This document shows positions 44,169-55,597 of a stretch of 64,000 nucleotides of DNA, piece by piece. The notes beneath the pieces were generated by a model that was not told where the DNA came from, did not search any database, and saw only the letters and a program-made list of their open reading frames with translations. The position numbers and the translations under genes were made by a program. The DNA lies in NCBI RefSeq assembly GCF_000471905.2, contig NW_006500104.1, positions 3,756,873-3,820,872 of the forward strand, in the 5' to 3' direction. Position 1 is the first letter of the stretch; each line of letters begins with the position of its first letter. The DNA comes from Amborella trichopoda (taxonomy: Eukaryota; Streptophyta; Magnoliopsida; Amborellales; Amborellaceae).

Positions 44169-47100
44169 AAGTTGTGGAAGCGTGGTGGGCTCATAACCTA
44201 CAGATCCCAGGTTCTATTTTTCATTTTTATTGGTGTTTTATCTTGATTTTAATTTACAGTAATTTTGATATTGTGCTTTACCATTCACGTATATGTTGTT
44301 GTAAATTTTTTGTACTCAATTTTGGCTCTCTACTGCTGTCGCTTGAGCTATGAATCAAAATTGCATGAGTCGTAAATTTTTCCATTGTTAACAATTTTTT
44401 GGTGCACGGTACTTTACTACCCGATCTTGACACTCATACATATTGGATAATGACGTTATTGATAATTTAACAACCTTGACACTCTTATTGATAAAGTTAT
44501 TGACGAAATTATTGATTCATTGATTATTCATATATATCTTCTTTCCTTTCTTTTTTCCATAAACCTCTACTCTTAATTCACCTTCTTGCCTACGTGATTC
44601 ATATATATCTTGTTGACTCATTGTTCTTGATTCGCATATATCTTATTGATAAGGATATTGACGCTGTATGATTCATTGTTCCTGTATGTAGCAAGTCGGT
44701 GAATGATAGGTAGGAGATCTCGTACATATCTGGATAGAAACTTAGCTCTTGGAGTGAATTAATATTTACCGAAGCGCGAATATATATAGATATATATTAT
44801 TTATTTATTTTGAAAAGTCGTGCATATAGCAGCCACTCACCTTAACCACTTCGCCAAAGTGAAGTGGTAATTTTCTCTCTAATAATAAATTAAATTAAAT
44901 TAAATTAAAGATAAAATTTGTTGCTTAATTTTAGAGAGAGAGATATAGAGTTATTGCTGTAATTTTAGAGAGAGAAAGAGAAAAAGACAAAAAGACACAT
45001 AATGGTTGAATATCAGGTGGCTTGCCACCTTTCTTTCTTCCATATTTTATTGCTGAAATTTAGTGCATAATTTTATTGGATTATTGAAAATTGTTATGCC
45101 CACAACAACTATTCAACTAAAGGTTGTTATATCAACTGCATGATTTTTTTTTTTTTTGTGAGTTGTAATTTAGGGATTTTCGACATATTTTATTTGCATA
45201 ATAATTGTCACTGCATGGCATAATTATCATATGCTCTTGTTTCTTTAAGTTAGAAAACTTCATCAACTTGATTTTGTGAATTTTTCTGCTTTTTTTTTGT
45301 GATTATGCAATGCTATATTTTTTGTTGAAAATTATCAAATATCATTGTAGACTCTCTATCTTGTGCTAAGACATATTCACATATTTATGAAAATTATTCT
45401 TATGCAAGATTTGACATAAAAGTAGTTGTTGCCTTACTTTATTAATTTTTTGTTGCATCACAGCAGTGCGAACATAAGCTGTTCGAGAAAATTTTTCTTT
45501 GAAGTTGCAGCTCACTAAAAGTCGGCAAACTTATTGATTTAGCTGGTAGACAACATTTTCTTACATACAATTAAATTTGTTTTTGAACTTTTAGGTATTA
45601 TCTAAAAATTTAAAATGGCATCTAAGCTAATCATGTCAGAATTATCCAAACTTGAAAAACTCAATGGGAACAATTTTTCCATGTGGAAAAGAAAAATTGG
45701 ATATATTCTTTTTCAAGATATGGTAGATTATGTCCTGGAAACAGAACCACCAGTTTTAGAGCCTAATGCCAATGGTCATGCTAAAAGGCGACTTGAAAAA
45801 GGGTTAGAATATGACAAAGTAACTAGGACTGTTATGTTGAGCTTTATGGAAGATGATTTAATTAGAGTCTTTGAGGATTACACTACAGCTCAAAGTATGA
45901 TAGGCGTCCTATCTGAAACGTATGGGACCACTTCTGCGACCCATATACAATTGTTGTAAGAAAAATACAATTCTTGCAGAATGAAAGAAACAGACTCAGT
46001 GACTGAGCATGTTAATAAAATGACAGTGCTCGCAAAGGACCTTGCTGCAGCTGGGAATCCAGTCCCCGATCGCATGCAAGTGTCCATTGTCCTTAACAGT
46101 CTTCTTCCATCTTGGGAGTCTGTTGTAATTGTATTGAACCATTCTGTACAGGGGATAACCATGTTAAATCTTCCCATGCGCTTTAGTATTTAAGCTGAGA
46201 GAAGATTGAGAAAGCAGTCAAATGAGCGTCACTTTGCCTAAAGTTCATCTTCTCAGATCCTCAAAAAACCTTTCAATTATCAGAAAAATAATAGGTATAA
46301 GGAATGAGAAAAAATTTTAAAAATCAAAAGAATAAGGTTGAGAAGACTTGTTTTTATTGTAAGAAAATTGGGCACATCAAGTTTAATTATCCTAAGCTGA
46401 AAAATAAAAGTAGGAACCAAAATAACATCCATGCTCGAAATAATCAAAATAAGAGAAATGACTTGATCTGTATAGTCCTAAAATCAATAGTTGTCGATCA
46501 TGACTTAAGAAATTTGTGGGTCGACTCGGCCTCTACTCAACATGTCTCGAGTACCAAGGATGGATTCACAGAATTGAAAGAGATTGCAGAAGGTAACCAG
46601 CGGATTTATATGGGAAATAACACCCACTGTGATGTACTAGGTGTTGGTACTTTTAAGCTGTGTTTACCAGGATGATCAAATCTCTTATTGATTAATACAT
46701 TGTATGCGCCCAATATGAGGTACAATTTGATTTCTGTCCCAAGGCTAGACGACAAGGGTTATGAAATAAGGTTCAGGCCTGGTCGGGTTACCATTGGGAA
46801 GCATTCTAGAGCTTTGGTGTACGGTACTAAAGTTGACAATTTGTACCGATTGAATATTAATGAAAGGTCATCATTTTCTAATTATATTGATGTTTCTTTT
46901 GATGCTTTTATGTGTATGGATGATCCACATTTATAGCACTTAAGATTAGGGCATATAAATAAAAACAAAATGAATCAAATGATTAAAAGAGGCTTGCTCC
47001 CCAATTTAGAAGAAATTGTGCAACATGCAAGCCACGTATATCTGGTAAATTGACGAAGAAGCCTTTCCCTAAAGGTAAAAGGTCTAGTGAACTACTTAGT

Positions 47101-48559
47101 ATCGTTCACTCTAATATATGTAGCCCATTAAATGTGAAAACACATAGAGGTATAAAATATTTCATAACATTTATAGACGATTATTCACGTTATGGATATG
47201 TATACCTAATTAGTAAGAAATCAGATGCATTAAAAACATTTAAAGAATATAAAGTGGAGGTAGAAAATCAGTTAAGTATGCATATTAAAATTATTCAAAC
47301 AGATAGGAGAGGTGAATATTGCTCCGCCTTATTTTTTGAATTTTGTAAGGATCATGGTATAACTCACTAAACAACTATGTCATATACACCACAACAAAAT
47401 GGGGTAGCTGAAAGGAGATATAGAACTCTAATGGACATGGTTAGGTCCATGATGAGCCATTCAAATTTCTCATTTTTTGGGTGAGGCTCTCAACACTGCA
47501 ATATATATCATTAATCGTGTTCCAACTAAATTTATAGAATTGACCACATATGAATTATGGACAGGTCGAAAACCTGACCTTACTATCTTGAAAGTTTGGG
47601 GTTCTTGGGCACATGTGCTTATACCACTACAAAACAGAGATAAATTACAAAGTAAAACTATAAAATGCTCTTTTATAGGTTATTCAAAAAATTCTAAAGG
47701 GTATATATTCTATAACCATAATACTAGATTATTAGTAGAGAGTCGTGATGCTCATTTCTTAGAAAATATAGATGATGAAAATATTTTAAATAAGCCTATT
47801 GACTTACATGAAATTGATAAAGATAAGGGTCTGGAAGACCCTGTTTCTCAAACTCCCTCTACATTTGGTAAGAATGATTCAATTGAATCAAGTATACTAG
47901 ATAAGCCTAAAAGAACTAGAGCCTCACCTACGACTTTAGAAGAATTTTATATATTTATAAATGAAGATAATTACTCTTTAATGATTGATGACACAATAGA
48001 TGAACCTCGTAGCTATAGTGAAGTTATTAGCTCACATGACGCAGCTAAGTGTACTCAAGCCATGGAAGATGAACTTGATTCTATTAAAAGAAATCAAGTC
48101 TAGGAGTTGGTTGACATCCCTAAAGATATAAAAGTCATCGGTTGCAAATGGGTCCTAAAGAAAAAACTTAATGCAAATGGATCCATTGATAAATATAAAG
48201 CTAAGTTGGTAGCTAAATGATTACCCAAAGGGAGGGCATAGATTATGTAGAAACTTATTCTCCAATAGCAAAATTGTCATCTATTAGGATCATCATTGCA
48301 TTAGTTGCATATTATGATCTAGATTATTTCAGATGGATGTCAAAATAGCTTTCTTAAATGAGAATTAAAAAAAAATATTTACATAAAACAACTAGAAGAA
48401 TATGTAATTAAAGGCCAAGAGGACAAAGTATGTAAACTTAAGAAATTGTTATATGGTCTAAAACAGTCTTTTAGGCAATGGTACTTTACTTTTCATAATG
48501 CAATCATTGAAATTGGTTATATAGCCTGAAAGTTAGACCATTGTGTATGTGTCTGAAAT

Positions 48560-48579
48560 NNNNNNNNNNNNNNNNNNNN
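48560..48579. other. 20-N gap inside Copia element 1
   Basis: The related copy near 63670-63775 has about 104 bases between the same two anchors (gtttggaat and ttttgagat), so the 20 N are not a true length. Confidence 0.9.
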
Positions 48580-49660
48580 TTTTGAGATAGAAAGATATGG
48601 GAGAAGCCTCATATGTATTGAGCATTAAGATAACAAGAGATAGGGTTCAAAACTTCGATGTTTATCTCAAGAAAATTATTTAGAAAGTGTTTTAAAGATA
48701 TTTAAGATTGAAAATTGCAAGCCTATAGATACACTTATTTGTAAAGGCATGAAATTATCAAAGAAAATGTATCCATTAAATGATAGTGACAAAGCTGAAA
48801 TGGAAAAAATTTCATATGCTGAAGCTGTAGGATGCATAAATTATGTCATGTTGTGTACAAGACCTGATTTGAGTCATGCATATGGTCTTATAAGTAGATT
48901 TCAGAGTAATAATGAGATAACTCATTGATACTCAGATATATTCAAAAAACTAAAAATTATAGGTTGTGCTTCCAAGCTGACAACTTAGAGGTTACTGGGT
49001 ACTGTGATGCAGATTTTACAAGAGACCCAGATGATAGAAAATCAACCTCATGAATTGTATTCCTCTTTGGAGGTGGATGTATTTCTTGGTCTAGTAAAAA
49101 ACAAGGTTGTGTAGCTCGGTATACTATGGAAACCGAGTGTATTGCTTGTAGCATTGCTACAACTTATGTCATCTAGATTAAACGCTCCATAAATGATTTA
49201 AAGCTGGATATAGCCGACGGACTTGTTAAATTTTTTTATGATAATCAGGCTACTATTTCATCAATTAGAAATGGAGCTTATAGTTCCAAGGGTAAGCACA
49301 TTGATATTTATGATATTATTGGAAAGAATGAAATAGATGTAAGTTATTTGCATCTTCAGATATGATTGCAGACCATTTAACAAAAGGATTGAGTACAGAA
49401 ATATTATCAAAGAATGTAGCTTTGATGGGACTTAGAAATATTTAAGTTAGGAACTCCCAAATGGGATATTTTTTTATGTTTTGGTCATAAAAGGAAAAAC
49501 CGTATTAGCGTGAAAAACCATGACATAACTTTGGATTTTTTTTTTTATGAGATGTATAACCGCACTTGCGTGAAAGCCTCATAACAAAAATATGCACATA
49601 AATGTTAAATTCATTAAGTAGAAAAGACTTTATGATATTTCAATATATCTGGCCCTCATG

Positions 49661-49673
49661 GCCAAGTGTGAGA
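49661..49673 (+). other. Polypurine tract of Copia element 1
   Basis: gccaagtgtgaga immediately before the 3' LTR, a slightly worn purine-rich primer for second-strand synthesis. Confidence 0.75.
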
Positions 49674-50013
49674 TGTTGGTACGTGTATGTAGCCATGGGG
49701 CCTTTAAACGTGCGATATTTCTCTATCTTATAATTTAATGTTTATCACTAAAAGAGGGAAGCTTCTTGGAGAGAGAAATTGGCGTTATCTAACGGCTAGC
49801 AAATAACCACCCACTTCCCAAGATTACAGGGCCACATTTTCTCAGAGATTTCAGGAGGAAGCCGAACGCTGGAGAATGACCTCCTCCATCCCTCTTTAAG
49901 AAGGGTTTCATGACTATGGAGGGGGACACAGAAATTTACAGAGTTCTCATAGTTCTGGTAAAAGCCTGATCTCTGCAATCGATAGTCTCATCTCTTCCCT
50001 CAAGATTTCGACA
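49674..50013 (+). repeat. 3' LTR of Copia element 1
   Basis: Starts tgttggtacgtg and ends gatttcgaca, followed directly by the target duplication gaata. Confidence 0.93.
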
Positions 50014-50510
50014 GAATAAGCATCACAGATAGCATGGTTGAAGCACATCACCAACGACACACCGCCACAGCAGAAGCGGCTAACTTATACTATTAAGACG
50101 ACAACCTCCCTTGGGGGCGATCTGAATGGATCTACAAGCGATAGTTTGTGCAACTCGTTCACCAGAGTGTGGTTTAGCAGCTCGCATAGCTTCCCCTCAA
50201 CCTCTGCTTCTTTAAACTCGACATCCTCATCGTTGCACTCAATATAAGCCGCACTGCCATCGTTGCCGAATACAGTCCCAAAGACCGGGTAAAAAATAAT
50301 TAAAACATGGGGCAATGAATTCTTCAATTTGCAAGCATAGTCTTCTGATTCTCCCTTTTTCGTGCTCTCATGAGGTAAAGAGTAAAAAAGGGTAAAAAGA
50401 ATATAGACAATTGGAATGAATTGATCTATCAAGGAAGGGTTCAAGCGATGGCGGTGAGGAGGAGTTTCAGAAGATGGTTGATGGACAACAATCAAATATA
50501 TATATATGAG
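50014..50510 (-). pseudogene. BAHD acyltransferase pseudogene, N-terminal segment with HXXXD motif
   Basis: Minus strand: PSSETPPHRHRLNPSLIDQF, LKNSL.HVL.IFYPVFGTV, IECNDEDVEFKEAEVEGKL, LSLVDPF and then CGGVSLV.CFNHAICDAYS. HAICD (50022-50036) is the catalytic HXXXD motif whose His is the general base in transfer from acyl-CoA to an alcohol or amine. The wording is closest to the vinorine-synthase-like branch, which acylates specialised metabolites. A TAA at 50085-50087 lies between VVLIV and the HXXXD block. The normal start (M..IISKE..KPSSPTP) is worn away. Copia element 1 landed six bases after the HXXXD block. Confidence 0.92.
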
Positions 50511-51644
50511 CTCCTGCATGGGTACGTGGTGCGAGTGAAAGTTTGGACGTGCACGTAGTGCCCTCCAAGATGCTACAATATTTTCGTTCATAGGCCTAAA
50601 AGCTACCAACTATATGATTTTGGTCAGATGGTTGAGTGTATTTCTGTCTATACATCTTGATTTTTTTGTTGTAAAAGCTTGTTCGATATGAAATTTGGAG
50701 GCTAAATATGCCTCTTCTCCCTCCCTTTGCAACTACCTCGATCCCCATACGAGTTGGTAACTGATCACATATGCTACCACCACATCAACATAGATGACGG
50801 GTATAAATTTTGATAGAGTAAAATAACAAACCAAGATTCGTGTGGTGGATTCCATATAGTTCGAAAAAGACTCTTATGATTATCTTATATCCAACAAATC
50901 CAATAAAAATATAAAAAAAATAATGACTAAACTGTTCCTACATTATGTAAGGGTGTAAAATATTTTTTAATATTTTTATTGGGCGAATGTGGTGCGTTGT
51001 GTATACGCCCAAAAGTTCATGCTTATCTATGATAAATTAACAATGAAAAACTATTACATGCCCTCAACCATCAGATTTTTTATCAGACTGTCGTTACGTA
51101 AGTGAATTACTGGAGCATTCCTCTCATGGGCATTTGATCGGGGTGATGGCCCATATTTTGTGGCTTCTAATATTTGTCAAAAAAAAAAAAAAAAAATTAT
51201 GATATTGAAAAGGAAAAATATTCTACTCTGGTACTCAAATATATCGTCTACTTACATGCTAAGAGATGCAACCAAGAGTACTAATCTAGTTGGGTAAACT
51301 TTTATTTATTTTATTTTATTTATCTAATTATAAACCTACCTGTAAGAGATGCAACCAATAGTCCTAATCTAGTTAGGTAAACTTTTAATTTTTTTACCTA
51401 ATTATAGCCCTACTTATGGGATTTTCTATGGGATGAGGAATATTATAAAATACTATACAGTGGGAGCACCTACGTAACCCTTTAGTTTTAGTCACTATCA
51501 AATCCTGGGTTTTAACCAGTAAAACTAGGGTTTTGGTCGAAGGTTTCCTGGTAGTGTTAGCAATGTAGCACGGAGGAGAGTGCTTGTGAAGCCGGTGCTA
51601 ATTCCAGGGTTTTAAGTGGTCTAAAATATTGGGTTTTGTTTAAT
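50511..51644. other. Non-coding stretch upstream of coiled-coil gene 2
   Basis: AT-rich. A duplicated phrase (agagatgcaaccaa..agtcctaatctagtt..ggtaaacttt) lies at 51265-51305 and 51345-51385. The last 170 bases contain ctagggttttgg and ccagggtttt telo-box-like words and match the leader of gene 1 (gttagcaatgta). Confidence 0.5.
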
Positions 51645-52855
51645 ATGTTACAAAGTAAGTCATGGAGGAGCGAGGATATTAGAAATTCTAAAATCCTATT
51701 CCCAGGCTTAAAGGTGCGTACCATATTGAAAGATGGTTGCAATGAAACTCAAGTTGTTTATTGTTGAAAGGCAAGAAAAATATGTTTTTCTTTTTCTTTT
51801 ATTTTATTCGAATCATCAATTGGTTATCTAATTGCTCTTTTATTGCTAAAGCTTAATTCCTTTTACTGTCTTTATTTATGGGTTTATAGCTAGTGAAGTT
51901 TGGTGGTTTCCTTCGTTTAAGGATTTTTTGGATCTATGATGCATTTTCCATTTATGTACTTTATTAGGTATTTCAAAAATCAGTTAAAATGCATTTTCCG
52001 TTTATGTACTTTTTAAGGTATTTCAAAAATCAATTCTCAGGTTTTTTTTAATTCTTTTTAAATTTTAGTCATGGTCTTTGTGGATAGTTACGAAAATGGG
52101 GCTTTACCAGTTTATGAAGATTAGAAAGGAATTTTTCTGGATGTTTTACGTAGTGAGTTTATGTTTGTCATAGTTACAGTTAACCATTAATTGGTTTTAC
52201 AATTTATTGCAAATGGTAATGAAGTCAGTTTGTGAAGGAGATATGGTATCCCTTCAGTTTTTTTTTTTTTTTACTAGTTCAGTGTTGGAAATGCTACTTC
52301 ATATCAAAGCATGAGTTTGGGTTTTGTTTTTTATATCATATTGTCTCTGTGGAATATAAATAGATTTTATTTAAATTAATTTCCTTATCGTGTTCGACAA
52401 ATAGCCATGGAAACAATTCCTTGCACCCTGACAATGACAAGTTAAAATTTAATGTGTTTGCATTATTCTTTTTCTTGAAAATTCTTTTTCTTCTCTTGAT
52501 ATTGAATAGTTACAAGAGATTCATCACTTTGCTCTTGAATGGTGTTATGAAAATTTTAATGGATATTCACTTAACTTTGTCAAGTGTGTTTTTATGGGCT
52601 AGGAGAGAGAGTGACTGAATTTGATCGTCTTCAATCCGCTCTCAATGGAGAGTCAGCTGTGCTGTTTTGAGAACATCTATATTTAAACCCTTGGAAGAGC
52701 ATGCTGCTAAATTTGAGCAAGAAAAACTAGATGTGATGAGAGGGATCGAAAGAGGCTTAATTTGTCCCTGTCCTTGAGGGCAATTGAATTGACACTCAAA
52801 TGTCACAATTGAAGAAACAGTCATGAAAGGGCAGGGAGAACCAGAAACACCTAAG
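51645..52855 (+). pseudogene. Degraded exons 1 and 2 of coiled-coil gene 2
   Basis: 51645-51713 aligns with exon 1 of gene 1 (shared DNA phrase gaggagcg.ga and ccta.tccc) and can be read in one frame from ATG to a donor at 51714. The counterpart of exon 2 (about 52645-52855) is recognisable: VLRTSIF.PLEEHAAKFE against gene 1's VLIRGTSTSKLSEG.AAKF. It needs a frame change near 52670 and meets a TGA near 52780, and no acceptor is convincing. Either the 5' end is a relic, or the gene now starts at the ATG at 52823 inside the old exon 2. Confidence 0.55.
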
Positions 52856-55597
52856 GTTCGTATGATTCACTTTCTTGGCTTTGCATTGTCTCCAAATGTT
52901 ATTAGTATTTCATCATTTCCTGCTGTGGTTGTCACACTCTCCTCCCTCAATCTGTGTCCATCACTTCATCAAATAGACATAAGCCTAATGGACCACGGTT
53001 TTATATAGTCTATTGAATATGACGTGTTTTCCTTTATTTTAGTGTACAAGTTGTTAGTAACTCAACCTAGCTATAAAGATGCATCTCTCCTTGTGCCTCA
53101 TGTTATCATTCATTTTCTGTTTATTCTTCTCATCACCTCATTTGCAGGCTTCAAGTGCTTCCAGATTGGCATCACCTCAACATTGGCATACAGATGGAGC
53201 TAGTTCAGATAAGCTCACCATAGATCACAATATAGACACACTTATTAGATGCTTCAGAAAATCTCATATCAGTTACTTTCAATTGCGCCGTATAATGATT
53301 GATATGGAATCATCTAACAAGAGCCATGAAGTTATAAAGAGAGCAAAGAGTATGTTGGCCACAGAGTGGGACTATGAGTTGGCTGCATTAATAGAAGCAG
53401 ATGCTAAGAGTGATGAAGTCATTGCCAGATTGGAAGTGCAGCTCTCAAAGCATGATGCACTGCAAACTGAAGTAGTAGAGGGGGCTGCACAAAGTGTGAG
53501 AAAGTGGGTTGAAGAAAAGGAGGCAGCCTTAAATGCAGCTCAAAAGCATGTCGCTACTTTGTGTAACTTTTTGAAGGAGGCTCAATGTGAGATAGATAAG
53601 GCAAGATCAGAGGCATCGAGGGCACAAGAGGAGGAATTGAGAGCACAAGCCAAGGTTGACGATCTAAGTCATTATTTAAGGGAGACACAAGAGGAAGCAT
53701 CTAGAGCAACTGCTGAGGTTAAGGAGGCTCACTGTCAAAGAGAGGCAGCTCAAAAGGAGGCATTAAGGGCAAAGACCAAAGTTAAGGAGATGGGCTTTCA
53801 GATATTGGCAACTCAAAAAGATTCATCAAAGGCACAAGCCAAAATTAAGGAGATGGGCTTTCAGATAGAGGAGGCTCAAGCAAAGGAACAAAGGGCATTG
53901 GCCATGGTTAAGCAGGTGACCAAGGTGGCCCAAGTGGAGGCCTCGAGGGCTCAGGCTGAAATTCAGGAGGCACATCGTCAAATAGAAGGTGCGCGAGCAA
54001 AGGCCTCGGCGATGCAAATAAAGGTTGAGGGGGCGCAATGTGAGACAAAGGCAGCTCATGCAGAGGCATTAAGAGCAAAATCCGAGGTTAAGAAAGCACA
54101 AAGTGAGACAGAAGCGATACGAGCAGAGTTGTTAAGGGCACAATCTGAGGTTAAAGAGGCGCATTGTGAGATGGAGGTGGCACAAGCAGATGCATTAAGG
54201 GCTCAAGCTGAGGTTAAGGAGGCACTCTGTCGGATAGAGAAGATGCAAGATGAGGCATCAAGAGCACAGGACGAGGTTGACAGGCTTAGGAGGGAGCTTG
54301 TAAGTGTTTGTTTTACATATTTGCAGGAAATGGAATAAAATAATAATACAAAGGATATAAAAAATTTAATTAATTGCTTTTACATTTTTTGAAGGAAATG
54401 TTTAAATACTAAAAGAAAAAGTATTTGGGGGAGTCGGCCGACTCGCCTGTTTACCTTTGCCCCTGAAACCCAAAATTTTAGGGTTAGCTAATTTCAATCA
54501 TGAAGATGAGGATTCAATTTCCAAAAAAAAAAAAAATGAACCATGAAGATGAGGATTTTCTTTATGAAAAATAAAGATGGTGTATTTTGAGTTTTTATTT
54601 TTATTTTTTTTCCCACGATCTATTTTGGTTTAGTGGAGGCACCATTTTTTGATGTCCATCTTAGAAAAGGATGTTTGATGCATGAAGAGACACAAAAATA
54701 GGTGAATCTGACTCACCATCACTGGATCCATATGAAAAATCCATCTGATTATGGCAATACGTGGTCATAGGTAGTCATGGTTCCGTAATGGGTTGAAGGG
54801 TGATCTTGGGAAAGGTGCTCATTTATAACATTTCACTCTTTAAGTTGTTTGTCTCACATTCCATCGTCATCTAACCCATTGGTGACGTGGTGATGACCCT
54901 TATTACCATGTCTACAGTGTTACACTTATTTGAATTTGACACTTTTACGTCATAGGCCTGTATAATTGAAGGAATGAATGAGTTAAAACAGAAAAAAGTG
55001 AAGTTATCACTGACAAAGTGAGTCCACTGTTCTGAAATCACCTAATATTTGAGTAAGCTTGAATCTAGCAACTCCAATCGAGTCAATTTGACTTCTTAAA
55101 TATGGCAATCAACTGCATTATTGATCTAAGATTTATTTTCTTTGCAGAAGAATGCAAAGAGCCAAGCAATGTGGGTCAGCTGCATAGATCACATCAGCCT
55201 CATTGCCGAACACAAGGGCCAGAACTCAGCATTATGCCATGCTCTTGCTTGCTCAGAGGGCAGATTGGGGACCCATTCAAAGAGCCGAATTCTTTCTATG
55301 AGTGAGACACAACAAGCCATACTGAGCTCACCAACCCACAATAGTGAGGAAGAGGGTCCATCTTCTTCAGTGCCTTCAAGTGAAACCCAAGTGGTAGACC
55401 ATTCTGTTGCCATTTTGCCTGAATCGATGCCTCATTTGCTTTATGATCAAGGTTACTCTCAAGATATTAGAATGGAGGCCTTTTTTCCTAAGTCAATCCC
55501 TCATGTTTTTGAGCATTATGGTGACTCTCAAGGTATTGCATTGGAGGATATTAGCTCTGAGTCCTCTTCCTTGGGGAAGAGGAAAAGGGCTAATTAA
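52823..55597 (+). CDS. Alanine-rich coiled-coil protein with 21-residue repeats, copy 2 (family not recognised)
   Basis: Exons 52823-52855, 53148-54299 and 55148-55597 join in phase 0 and give 544 residues; junctions are GT..AG. Start: the only ATG that leads into the conserved exon without a stop, giving MKGQGEPETPK; older exons lie upstream (51645-52855). The large exon begins with DKLTIDHNIDTLI, matching NKLAVDDDIDTLI of gene 1, has about 70 residues not found there, then an aligned AAQSVRKWVEEKEAALNAAQ block and a coiled coil of 21-residue repeats. The last exon aligns with exon 4 of gene 1 (ISLIAEHKGQNSALCHAL against NVIAELKGENKALRYAF). Its acidic, Ser-rich tail has two related units (SMPHLLYDQGYSQDI and SIPHVFEHYGDSQGI) and ends SLGKRKRAN, a possible nuclear signal. 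Function unknown. Confidence 0.7.
53610..54299 (+). repeat. Coding array of 21-residue (63-nt) repeats in gene 2
   Basis: About ten units. Five near the end are exactly 21 residues each and contiguous: units opening EASRAQAEIQEAH, KASAMQIKVEGAQ, EALRAKSEVKKAQ, ELLRAQSEVKEAH and DALRAQAEVKEAL, closing with EASRAQDEVDRLRREL just before the donor. Gene 1 closes with the matching EALTMQAKVDRLMREL. Confidence 0.88.
54420..54470. repeat. Fragment of ACTCGG-type repeat in intron 3 of gene 2
   Basis: gggggagtcggccgactcgcc is a short piece of the GAGTC/GACTC word repeat seen at 18660-18880. Confidence 0.4.

Larger units (their letters stand above)
43785..50013 (+). mobile_element. Complete Copia LTR retrotransposon inserted in the BAHD relic (element 1)
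   Basis: LTRs at 43785-44154 and 49674-50013 start TGTTGGTA; the 5-mer gaata flanks both sides (43780-43784, 50014-50018). Order on the plus strand: primer site, a 1.4-kb AT-rich leader, gag (45615-46260, LEKLNGNNFSMWKRKIG), zinc knuckle CFYCKKIGHIKFNYPK (last Cys is Ty-r), protease (VDSAS, usual DSG), GAG-pre-integrase, integrase (47050-47470; SIVHSNICSP where the first Asp is Asn; QNGVAERR kept), reverse transcriptase and RNase H to about 49450, then the purine tract. Many stops. The reverse transcriptase active site falls in the 20-N gap at 48560. Confidence 0.95.

Noticed and set aside
53826..54059. Leu/Cys-rich minus-strand frame inside coiled-coil gene 2
   Set aside because: Antisense shadow of the 63-nt repeats; the repeat periodicity keeps it open.
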